Shown here in pieces: positions 57,774 to 64,000 of a stretch of DNA of 64,000 nt. Each line of letters begins with the position of its first letter. The first letter of the stretch is position 1. Source of the stretch: Microbacterium sp. (GTDB lineage Bacteria > Actinomycetota > Actinomycetes > Actinomycetales > Microbacteriaceae); assembly GCF_031179285.1 (NCBI RefSeq), contig NZ_JAPSHY010000012.1:29722-93721 (forward strand), given 5' to 3'. The position numbers and the translations under genes were made by a program. The notes under the pieces were generated by a model. It saw nothing but the letters and a program-made list of their open reading frames with translations. It was not told where the DNA came from and did not search any database.

Positions 57774-58396
57774 CGGTGCGCCTCCTTCTCGTCGTGTCGC
57801 CCGGCGGTGACGAGGTCGAGAGCTGCCACGAGTTCGTCGAAGTCCGGGAGCTCTTTCAGCCGTTCAGACACGTGGGACCAGCGGATGATGCCGTCGGCAT
57901 CGATCAGGTAGAGGGCGCGTTCGCTGTGTCCGTCCGCATTGCGCCATACGTTGTACGCGCGTGCGGTCTCGCCCCGCGGCTGGAAGTCGCTCAGCAACGG
58001 AAAGCGGATGCCGCGCACCGCCGCCCATGCCCCGTGGCTGTAGATGGAGTCAATGGAGATCCCGAGCAGGCGGATACCTCGGGAGGCGAACTCCTCGTGC
58101 TCCTGCTCGTAGAGCTCCAGCTGCACGCTGCATCCAGGGCTCCAGTCGAGCGGATAGAACACCACCGCCACCGGTGACCCACGCAGCTCGGAGAGCCGCA
58201 CGATGGTGCCGTCTGCCGCGGGGAGCGCGAAATCCGGTGCCGGCGTTCCCGGCTCCAACCCGGTCGTCACCCGCGGCCCGTCCATCGGCGGCGCGCTCTT
58301 GAAGAGGTCGCGGACCCGACCCATGTCATCGGAGGTTCGCGGCGCCTCGATGGCTTCGATGGCGGTCGTGGACTCGAGCACATCGAGAGGATCCAT
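57770..58396 (-). CDS. Peroxiredoxin (AhpC/TSA family)
   Basis: 208 residues. GTPAPDFALPAADGTIVRLS, VAVVFYPLDWSPGCSVQLELY with the peroxidatic cysteine, and GISIDSIYSHGAWAAVRGIRFPLLSD fit AhpC/TSA enzymes; the SPGC sequence is nearer AhpE/PrxQ types than AhpC. It reduces hydroperoxides, probably with electrons from the neighbouring thioredoxin or glutaredoxin. I chose ATG 58396; the upstream track extension is Arg/Pro-rich. The N-terminal ~55 residues before the domain are unusual. Confidence 0.88.
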   Translation of the reverse strand: MDPLDVLESTTAIEAIEAPRTSDDMGRVRDLFKSAPPMDGPRVTTGLEPGTPAPDFALPAADGTIVRLSELRGSPVAVVFYPLDWSPGCSVQLELYEQEHEEFASRGIRLLGISIDSIYSHGAWAAVRGIRFPLLSDFQPRGETARAYNVWRNADGHSERALYLIDADGIIRWSHVSERLKELPDFDELVAALDLVTAGRHDEKEAHR

Positions 58397-58496
58397 CACG
58401 CCACCCCCACCTTCTGCTGCGGGCGGATCACACGGACGGGGACATTCCCGCGCATCCGGCGCCCGGGGCCCTTCCGGGTCCCGGGCAGCAACCGGG

Positions 58497-58994
58497 TCAG
58501 GAAGCGACCGAATGCGCGGGTTCGGCTTTTGGGTCCGAGGACTCCTGCTCCGCCTCTGTGGACTCGATCGCCCGGGCCTCCGGGGCCGACGATCCGACAG
58601 CGACTGCGACCTTACGCGGGAGCGCATCGGCCTTCACCGGCAGCGTGACCTTCAGCACGCCGTCTCGATAGTTGGCTGCGATCGCGTCCAGATCCACCTC
58701 GTCACCCAGCGAAAGCTGTCGCACCACGCGAGCAGAACTCCGCTCACGGACCACCCAGCGCTCACCATGGTCCTCACGGGACATATCGCGGTCCGCACGG
58801 ATGGTCAATACCCCCGCTTCCGCGGACACGTCGATCGACGACGGGTCGAATCCTGGAAGGTCGGCCTCGACCACGTAGCCGTCGTCATCCCGGTAGAGGT
58901 TCACTGGTGTAGAACTCAACGCCGGCTCCGGGATGCCGGAGAAGAACGCAGAGCTGATCCGGTCCAGCTCCTTGAAGGTTTCGAACAGCATCAT
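58497..58994 (-). CDS. Hsp20/alpha-crystallin small heat shock protein
   Basis: 165 residues. The alpha-crystallin domain (about 45-140) shows YVVEADLPGFDPSSIDVSAE, VLTIRADRDM and the conserved YRDGVLKVTLP (A-x-x-x-GVL motif). It is an ATP-independent holdase. ATG 58994 follows GAGAGGAGAGTG; ATG 58991 directly after is equally possible. The C-terminal tail is acidic. It heads the operon hsp20-prx-grx-trxC and lies behind an HspR-type operator. Confidence 0.9.
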   Translation of the reverse strand: MMLFETFKELDRISSAFFSGIPEPALSSTPVNLYRDDDGYVVEADLPGFDPSSIDVSAEAGVLTIRADRDMSREDHGERWVVRERSSARVVRQLSLGDEVDLDAIAANYRDGVLKVTLPVKADALPRKVAVAVGSSAPEARAIESTEAEQESSDPKAEPAHSVAS

Positions 58995-59010
58995 CACTCT
59001 CCTCTCTTGC

Positions 59011-59031
59011 ATTGAGTCACCTCGACTCAAG
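59011..59031 (-). promoter_or_regulatory. HAIR element (predicted HspR operator)
   Basis: On the minus strand CTTGAGT-CGAGGTG-ACTCAAT matches the HspR-associated inverted repeat CTTGAGT-N7-ACTCAAG in 13 of 14 arm bases. It lies 17 bp upstream of the hsp20 start. HspR with DnaK as co-repressor silences heat-shock genes in actinobacteria. Confidence 0.92.
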
Positions 59032-59043
59032 TTCACCATGGCT

Positions 59044-59069
59044 GACACATGAGCGGGCGTATTTATTCC
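59044..59069 (-). promoter_or_regulatory. Candidate sigmaR/SigH-type promoter
   Basis: On the minus strand GGAAT (59069-59065), 18 bases, then GTC (59046-59044). This is one mismatch from the SigR consensus GGAAT-N18-GTT. It lies just upstream of the HAIR element, so transcripts would start close to the operator. Spacing and sequence fit but the element is short; the call is tentative. Confidence 0.45.
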
Positions 59070-59420
59070 CACTCCCGAGAGAGAATTTCCGAACCGTGTC
59101 GTGCAGCATGGCTAGGCCACAGGACGGGAATGTGTCGTGCTCGCCGAAGCCCCGCAAGGGCGCGGCGGCCTCGGGTGCGACACTCTTCGCCCACCTTGAT
59201 CGAACGGCACGTCTAGGACGTCGGTGTACGGGTCTGTGCGCGACGCAGATGGCTCCGTATCGTCAAACCACAGTCCGGGTACACGCCAAGGATGCCGCCT
59301 CACCGCAACGATGATCCGCCGGCGAGGTCCCGGCGCTAGGTCGCGCTCCTCAGCGTTGACGCTGCCGCGCGACGGGACTCAGCCCGTGATGCTCCGCGCA
59401 AACCTCGAACACGAACGACG
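59070..59420. other. Non-coding interval between hsp20 promoter and tRNA terminator
   Basis: About 350 bp without a convincing gene. Short ORFs (59112-59303 minus and 59012-59314 plus) have no recognisable domain or RBS. No repeat, att-like core, or integrase remnant was found. The interval may mark one edge of the inserted stress operon next to tRNA-Pro. Confidence 0.5.
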
Positions 59421-59455
59421 AAGCCCCGACAAGAATACGCTTCTCATCGGGGCTT
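59421..59455 (-). terminator. Terminator after tRNA-Pro
   Basis: AAGCCCCGA (59421-59429) pairs with TCGGGGCTT (59447-59455) around a 17-nt loop, just 4 bp beyond the 3' end of the minus-strand tRNA. The T-run is short. Confidence 0.65.
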
Positions 59456-59459
59456 TCGG

Positions 59460-59533
<74 letters not shown>

Positions 59534-59640
59534 TTGTTCCGCGCTTCCGCGCGGGCAACTCCCCTATCTTAGCCTGACCGCACGGCACGTCGCGAACCGG
59601 TGCGTTGCGGGTGTCGGACGCCCGGCGTACCGTCTCTGGC

Positions 59641-60225
59641 ATGGTGACGATCACGACCGAGGTGGCGACGACCGACCGGTGGGACGACCTTCAGCACGCG
59701 CTCACAGGTGGCGGCGACGGCGCGAGCTGCCAGTGCATCTGGCCGGTGCTGCGTAATAAGGACTGGAACGAGACCACGCTCCCCCAGCGCACAGAGATGC
59801 TCCGCGCCGAGATCGACGAGGGCCCGCCTCCGGGGATCATCGCGTATGTCGACGGCGATGCGGCGGGGTGGATTCGCATCGGGCCGCGCGCGCGACAGGC
59901 GAGAATCGCGAACACGCGCATGATCGCGGCAGCCACCGCCGAACCCCTCGACGACGAATCGGTGTGGGCGGTCACCTGCTTCGTGGTGCGCCGCGAGTAC
60001 CGAGGAAAGGGACTGAACGGCGAACTGCTTCGCGCCGCCGTCGACTACGCGAGAAGCTCCGGCGCTCGTCTCATCGAGGGCTACCCCGTCGACACCGACG
60101 GCGCGAAGATGCCCTCCAACGACCTCTACCACGGCACCGCCCGCACCTTCCTCTCCGCAGGATTCGAGCGGAGCGCCGAACTCAAGCCGGGCCGCACCCT
60201 GGTCACGATGCACCTCTCCGTGTGA
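59641..60225 (+). CDS. GNAT-family N-acetyltransferase
   Basis: 194 residues. VTCFVVRREYRGKGLNGELLRAAV carries the acetyl-CoA-binding R/QxxGxG/A loop (RGKGLN), and GARLIEGYPVDTDGAKMPS fits GNATs annotated as acyl-CoA acetyltransferases in actinobacteria. CQCIWPVLRNKDWNE near the N-terminus has two cysteines. ATG 59641 (MVTITTEVAT) was chosen over the track start. The substrate is unknown. Confidence 0.87.
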   Translation: MVTITTEVATTDRWDDLQHALTGGGDGASCQCIWPVLRNKDWNETTLPQRTEMLRAEIDEGPPPGIIAYVDGDAAGWIRIGPRARQARIANTRMIAAATAEPLDDESVWAVTCFVVRREYRGKGLNGELLRAAVDYARSSGARLIEGYPVDTDGAKMPSNDLYHGTARTFLSAGFERSAELKPGRTLVTMHLSV

Positions 60226-60349
60226 GCGCCGATTCCGAACTCCCCCCAGTACTCGCCCACCTCACCGCCGGATCCTGAGCACTCCGATCCGCGGGCCGCG
60301 CACCCTCGAGCAGCCCGGCACCCGCACTCCGCGCGCATACGATGAGAGG

Positions 60350-61021
60350 ATGCAGCGCCGCGCCCTGCCCACGACGATCATGTGGGCGTTCCTCCCGTAC
60401 ATCGCGGTCGCGGCGGCGCACGTGATCCTGCTCGCGCTCGACAGCCCGGCCGCTGGCCCCACCAAGCTGCTGCTGATGCCACTGCTCGCCGTGCCTGCCA
60501 TCGTTGCCGCCCGACGTGTCACCCCTCGGACGGCGATCGCCCTGCTCGCCGTCGCTCTCCTGTTCCCCTGGCTCGGCGACGGTGCGGGAGCGTTCTTCCC
60601 CTCCGCACCGGAACTGCCGCTGATGCTCGCGTTCTTCGGCATCGCGCATCTGGCATACATCGCACTCTTCCTCCGGCACCTCGCACACCGACGAATGCCC
60701 TGGTGGACGCTCATCTACGCTGTCTGGTGGGTCGCAATGATCGCCGTACTCGGCCCGCACACCGGCGGGCTGCTCATCGGCGTGGCGATCTACGGTGTCG
60801 TGCTCGGCGGCACGGCGGCGCTCTCGGCGCGCTGCCATCCGCTCATCGCGACCGGCGGCGCGTTCTTCCTGGCCAGCGACACCATCCTCGCCTTCCGTCT
60901 CTTCCTGCCGGATGGGCTGCCTGCATGGAGCAGCCCGGCGGTCATGCTCACCTACACGCTCGGGCAGGGGCTCATCGTCGCCGGTGCCCTCATCATGCTG
61001 CAGAGACGGAGTGAACGCTGA
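60350..61021 (+). CDS. YhhN-family lysoplasmalogenase-like membrane protein
   Basis: 223 residues with about eight hydrophobic segments. LLFPWLGDGAGAFFP (the conserved SxxGD-like site), and FFLASDTILAFRLF (SD motif) are characteristic of YhhN/TMEM86. Homologues hydrolyse the vinyl ether of lysoplasmalogens; in bacteria the role is unclear. Its stop overlaps the start of the S4 gene (TGATG), so the two are co-translated. Confidence 0.88.
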   Translation: MQRRALPTTIMWAFLPYIAVAAAHVILLALDSPAAGPTKLLLMPLLAVPAIVAARRVTPRTAIALLAVALLFPWLGDGAGAFFPSAPELPLMLAFFGIAHLAYIALFLRHLAHRRMPWWTLIYAVWWVAMIAVLGPHTGGLLIGVAIYGVVLGGTAALSARCHPLIATGGAFFLASDTILAFRLFLPDGLPAWSSPAVMLTYTLGQGLIVAGALIMLQRRSER

Positions 61022-61392
61022 TGGATTCTGCACGCGTCGACAGCTGGCTGTGGGCCATCCGCGTCTACAAGACGAGATCTGCGGCGACGACCGCATGCCG
61101 CGCGGGGCACGTTCGCGTGAACGGCGAGAAGGTGAAGGCGGCGCACACGATCAAGATCGGTGACGAGCTGCGGATCAGGATCGCCGGCTTCGACCGCATC
61201 CTGTTCGTCCGGCAACTGCTCGTGAAGCGCGTCGGTGCACCCGTCGCCGCTCTCGCCTACGAAGACCGCACGCCCGAGCGCGAGCCGCAAGCAGCCCTCG
61301 GCCTCCGCGACCGAGGAGCCGGCCGCCCGACCAAACGCGAGCGGCGTGACATCGACAAGCTCCGCGGCAGGGACGAGTACTTCCCGGAGTGA
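61021..61392 (+). CDS. S4-domain RNA-binding protein (Hsp15-like)
   Basis: 123 residues. ARVDSWLWAIRVYKTRSAATTACRAGHVRVNGEKVKA is a typical S4 RNA-binding fold as in Hsp15. The basic C-terminal tail (RGAGRPTKRERRDIDKLRGRDE) is shared by the family. Hsp15 recycles free 50S subunits carrying nascent chains after heat shock. ATG 61021 shares its A with the YhhN stop. The next gene, on the minus strand, stops 8 bp away. Confidence 0.9.
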   Translation: MDSARVDSWLWAIRVYKTRSAATTACRAGHVRVNGEKVKAAHTIKIGDELRIRIAGFDRILFVRQLLVKRVGAPVAALAYEDRTPEREPQAALGLRDRGAGRPTKRERRDIDKLRGRDEYFPE

Positions 61393-61399
61393 GGCGGCG

Positions 61400-62353
61400 T
61401 CAGGAATCGTGGCGCTGGCGACCCCGCAGCGCGAGCAGTTCCACGAGCCAGCCCGCCGAGCGCACCTGGCTCGCCCCGGCAGCTTCGACCCTCTCGCGGA
61501 GTCTCCGATCGCTCGTGACCACCGTCACTGTCTCGCCCGCCGCCGTACGCCGCGTCACTTCGGCGACGATCGTGTCGTCGCCACCGGCATCCGCGCGAAC
61601 GACATCGACAGCGTTGATTCCGCTGCGCGCCCTGCCCCGAACGCCCGAGGCGGATTCGACCCCGCGCGCCTGCCCCTCGACCACCATCGAGACCGCGGGA
61701 AACCAGACGTCACCCTCCAGCGCCAGGTCGGCAGCCGGCACGGCAAGCCCGAGCAGGCGATCACGCAGCCGGGTCGCTGCGCCCACGCGATCCTTCCACC
61801 AGCCGTCGGGCACCGAGCCCACCACGTTCGCCGCGTCGACGACGATCGCGGGGCGTACGTCCAGCCGGGCTCGCAGGCCCGGCCAGGCATCGCCGAAACC
61901 CGGATGCAGGGGCAGCTCGTCCACCTCGTGAAGAGGCACCCAGGCGAGCGCCACGCTCTCGGGATCGCTGATCACCGGATCGAACGGCACGACCACATCG
62001 GAGACGACCGTCGCATACGACCAGATCCCGAGGTCGAGCACGCTCGTGAACCGCGGGCGCACCGCGCCATCGGGAATGCCCGCTTCCTCCTGCGCCTCCC
62101 GCAGCGCGCCGGCGATCGCGTCCTCGCCCTCGTGCAGCGCGCCGCCGGGCAGACCCCATGTGCCACCGAAGTGACTCCACGACACCCGATGCTGCAGCAG
62201 GATGCCGCGCTCGGCGTCCACGGCGAGGAGCCCGGCAGCACCGAAACGCCCCCAGTACTTCTCGCCCGACGGCGAGACCACCCACGCGTCGCCGGCGTCG
62301 CGCGGGCCATCGGGCCGACGCGGCTCGCCGGGTGAAGGAGGAACGATCGTCAC
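61400..62353 (-). CDS. Fusion of Nudix hydrolase and NYN/PIN-like nuclease domains
   Basis: 317 residues. N-terminal Nudix box: GALHEGEDAIAGALREAQEEAG (GX5EX7REUXEEXGU pattern) at about 72-94. From residue 168 a PIN-like/NYN domain begins with IVVDAANVVGSVPDGWWKDR and continues to DDTIVAEVTRRT and VTVVTSDRRLRERV, carrying the acidic residues that bind metal. The two halves suggest hydrolysis of a nucleoside diphosphate derivative coupled to RNA cleavage, but this is inference. It lies 8 bp from the convergent S4 gene. Confidence 0.82.
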   Translation of the reverse strand: MTIVPPSPGEPRRPDGPRDAGDAWVVSPSGEKYWGRFGAAGLLAVDAERGILLQHRVSWSHFGGTWGLPGGALHEGEDAIAGALREAQEEAGIPDGAVRPRFTSVLDLGIWSYATVVSDVVVPFDPVISDPESVALAWVPLHEVDELPLHPGFGDAWPGLRARLDVRPAIVVDAANVVGSVPDGWWKDRVGAATRLRDRLLGLAVPAADLALEGDVWFPAVSMVVEGQARGVESASGVRGRARSGINAVDVVRADAGGDDTIVAEVTRRTAAGETVTVVTSDRRLRERVEAAGASQVRSAGWLVELLALRGRQRHDS

Positions 62354-62370
62354 CCCTTCACCCTTTCACA

Positions 62371-62404
62371 GCATCCGTGCCACGGCATCCGTGCCACGGC
62401 ATCC
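62371..62404. repeat. 14-bp tandem repeat, 2.4 copies
   Basis: CATCCGTGCCACGG occurs at 62371-62384 and 62385-62398, followed by CATCCG. It lies in the 73-bp gap between der and the Nudix-NYN gene. No promoter or terminator pattern is seen in it. It embeds the hexamer GCATCC, which is frequent across the window. Confidence 0.8.
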
Positions 62405-62426
62405 GCTCGGGCACCGTGACCGACGG

Positions 62427-63947
62427 TCAGCGCTGGCGCTTCTCGCGCACGCGCATGTTGATGACGATCGGCGTGCCCTCGAACGCGTACAGCTCGCGAA
62501 GACGGCGCTGGATGAAGCGGCGGTAGCCGGGATCGAGGAACCCGGTCGTGAACAGCACGAACGTCGGCGGACGCGTCGACGCCTGCGTGCCGAACAGGAT
62601 CCGCGGCTGCTTGCCGCCCCGCAGCGGGTGCGGGTGCTCGGCCACGAGCTCGGCGAGGAAGGCGTTGAACTTACCTGTCGGGATGCGGCGATCCCAGTTC
62701 TCGAGGGCGGTCTCGAGCGCCGGCACCAGCTTGTCGAGATGGCGACCGGTCTTCGCCGAGATGTTCACGCGGGGCGCCCAGGCCACGTGCGCGAGGTCCT
62801 GCTCGATCTCGCGCTCCAGGTACCGGCGACGATCCTGGTTCTCGAGGTCGTCGTCGTTCAGGCGATCCCACTTGTTGAACGCCAGCACGAGAGCACGGCC
62901 GGACTCCAGCACGAGGTCGATGATGCGGACGTCCTGCTCGCTGATGGTCTCCGAGACGTCGAGGACCACGACTGCGACCTCCGCCTTCTCCAGGGCGGTC
63001 GAGGTGCGCAGCGACGCGTAGAAGTCCGCGCCCTGAGAGAGGTGCACCCGGCGTCGGATGCCGGCGGTGTCGACCAGGCGCCACAGCTTGCCGCCGAGCT
63101 CGACGACCTCGTCCACGGGGTCGCGGGTGGTGCCGGCGAGCTCGTTGACGACGACGCGCTCCTCCCCCGCCGCCTTGTTCAGCAGCGAGGACTTGCCGAC
63201 ATTCGGTCGGCCGAGGATCGCGACGCGCCGCGGACCGCCGATCTCGTGTTTGGCGACCGCCGAGACCTCGGGAAGCTTCTTCAGAACCGCATCGAGAAGA
63301 TCCGCGACACCGCGTCCGTGGATCGCGGACACCGGGTACGGCTCGCCGAGCCCGAGGTTCCACAGGGCCGCGGCCTCGGGTTCCTGGCGGGCATCGTCGA
63401 TCTTGTTGGCGACGAGGAAGACCGGCTTACCGCTCTTGCGCAACAGCTTCACGACGTGCTCGTCGGTGGAGGTCGCGCCCACCATCGCGTCGACGACGAA
63501 CATCACGACGTCGCAGAGGTCGATCGCGACCTCTGCCTGCGCGGCGACCGACCGGTCGATGCCCCGTGCGTCGGGCTCCCATCCGCCGGTGTCGACGAGC
63601 GAGAAGCGGCGATCGGCCCACTCCGCCTTGTACGTCACCCGGTCGCGGGTCACGCCGGGGGTGTCTTCGACGACGGCCTCGCGGCGACCGAGGATCCGGT
63701 TCACGAGCGCGGACTTGCCGACGTTCGGCCGCCCCACGATAGCCACGACCGGCAACGCCGGCAGGAACTGGATGCCGTCCTCCCCCAGGGTGACCCCGGC
63801 GAGAAGCTCGGCATCCTCATCGTCGAGCTCGTAGTCGGCGAGGCTCGCGCGCAGCGTTTCGGCGCGGGACTCGGCCAGCTCCTCGTCGAGTGCTTCCATC
63901 TTCTCGGCGAGCTGGTCGGGACCGCCCTCGTATTCGTCATCAGCCAT
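62427..63947 (-). CDS. der: Der (EngA), tandem GTPase for ribosome assembly
   Basis: 506 residues with two complete GTPase domains: first [16 protein letters not shown] (G1), [12 protein letters not shown] (G2/G3), NKIDD (G4), and second [31 protein letters not shown]. The C-terminal KH-like domain follows. It acts in 50S subunit biogenesis. An acidic N-terminal extension of about 65 residues is typical for actinobacteria. The start overlaps the end of the cmk reading frame, the standard cmk-der order. Confidence 0.97.
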   Translation of the reverse strand: MADDEYEGGPDQLAEKMEALDEELAESRAETLRASLADYELDDEDAELLAGVTLGEDGIQFLPALPVVAIVGRPNVGKSALVNRILGRREAVVEDTPGVTRDRVTYKAEWADRRFSLVDTGGWEPDARGIDRSVAAQAEVAIDLCDVVMFVVDAMVGATSTDEHVVKLLRKSGKPVFLVANKIDDARQEPEAAALWNLGLGEPYPVSAIHGRGVADLLDAVLKKLPEVSAVAKHEIGGPRRVAILGRPNVGKSSLLNKAAGEERVVVNELAGTTRDPVDEVVELGGKLWRLVDTAGIRRRVHLSQGADFYASLRTSTALEKAEVAVVVLDVSETISEQDVRIIDLVLESGRALVLAFNKWDRLNDDDLENQDRRRYLEREIEQDLAHVAWAPRVNISAKTGRHLDKLVPALETALENWDRRIPTGKFNAFLAELVAEHPHPLRGGKQPRILFGTQASTRPPTFVLFTTGFLDPGYRRFIQRRLRELYAFEGTPIVINMRVREKRQR

Positions 63948-64000
63948 TGTGAACTCCTCGGCGTCGTTGGATCACCGTCAGCACGGCATCGATGGTCTGG
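63940..64000 (-). CDS. cmk: Cytidylate kinase, 3' end only
   Basis: The minus strand reads an open frame ending [19 protein letters not shown] and a TGA that overlaps the der start by 8 bp. Position immediately before der, and the C-terminal IDAV..VI stretch, fit the end of cytidylate kinase, which usually precedes der in actinobacteria. Only 19 codons are visible, so the call rests on context. Confidence 0.6.
   Translation of the reverse strand, partial: QTIDAVLTVIQRRRGVHNG

Overview
The window is high-GC, densely packed chromosomal DNA from an actinobacterium, most likely a Microbacteriaceae member close to Microbacterium. That placement rests on gene content and order: a dcw cluster with mraZ-rsmH-ftsL-ftsI-murF-mraY-murD-ftsW-murG, neighbourhoods known from mycobacteria (polyprenyl synthase / Rv2175c-like / Ser-Thr kinase, and garA / ftsR), an imuA'-imuB-dnaE2 mutasome, and a type III PKS operon. 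No rRNA, IS element, integrase, phage gene or CRISPR array was seen. There is one tRNA.

Layout. 1-10.2 kb: minus-strand division and peptidoglycan operon led by mraZ, with a phased MraZ-type operator upstream. 10.4-18.6 kb: DUF3040 protein, polyprenyl synthase, Rv2175c-like protein, a LysM wall protein behind a 9-bp-phased GTCAC array, a PASTA kinase, and a secreted phytase-like esterase with an LAxTG-type anchor. 18.6-19.7 kb: a DUF559-type nuclease gene lying between two near-identical terminator repeats. 19.7-30.5 kb: class II DAHP synthase, acyltransferase, acyl-CoA ligase, peptide deformylase coupled to an EspI-like MinD ATPase, pyruvate carboxylase, ParA. 30.6-34.6 kb: MerR, FtsR and GarA regulators, a CopC-like protein, dihydrolipoyl dehydrogenase. 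34.6-37.6 kb: type III PKS, methyltransferase and flavin monooxygenase operon. 37.7-39.4 kb: CYTH, small unknown, prepilin peptidase, DUF1905. 39.5-45.3 kb: LexA-controlled mutagenic translesion operon. 45.4-56.5 kb: small accessory genes, including a CDGSH / haem-oxygenase-like pair, an XRE regulator divergent from an MFS pump, a Rieske/DUF2231 fusion, and DeoR coupled to an HTH-only LacI protein. 56.5-59.1 kb: stress operon hsp20-prx-grx-trx behind an HspR (HAIR) operator, abutting a broken GNAT gene. 59.4-64 kb: tRNA-Pro, GNAT, lysoplasmalogenase, S4 protein, a Nudix-NYN fusion, der and the end of cmk.

Several parts form coherent circuits. Wall synthesis (dcw), wall remodelling (LysM protein) and wall sensing (PASTA kinase) lie together, with two phased operator arrays nearby. 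GarA is a classical substrate of Ser/Thr kinases. The DNA-damage operon and the proteotoxic/oxidative stress operon each carry a recognisable operator (LexA box, HAIR). All starts were adjusted by eye from ribosome-binding sites and stop/start overlaps; no similarity search was possible.
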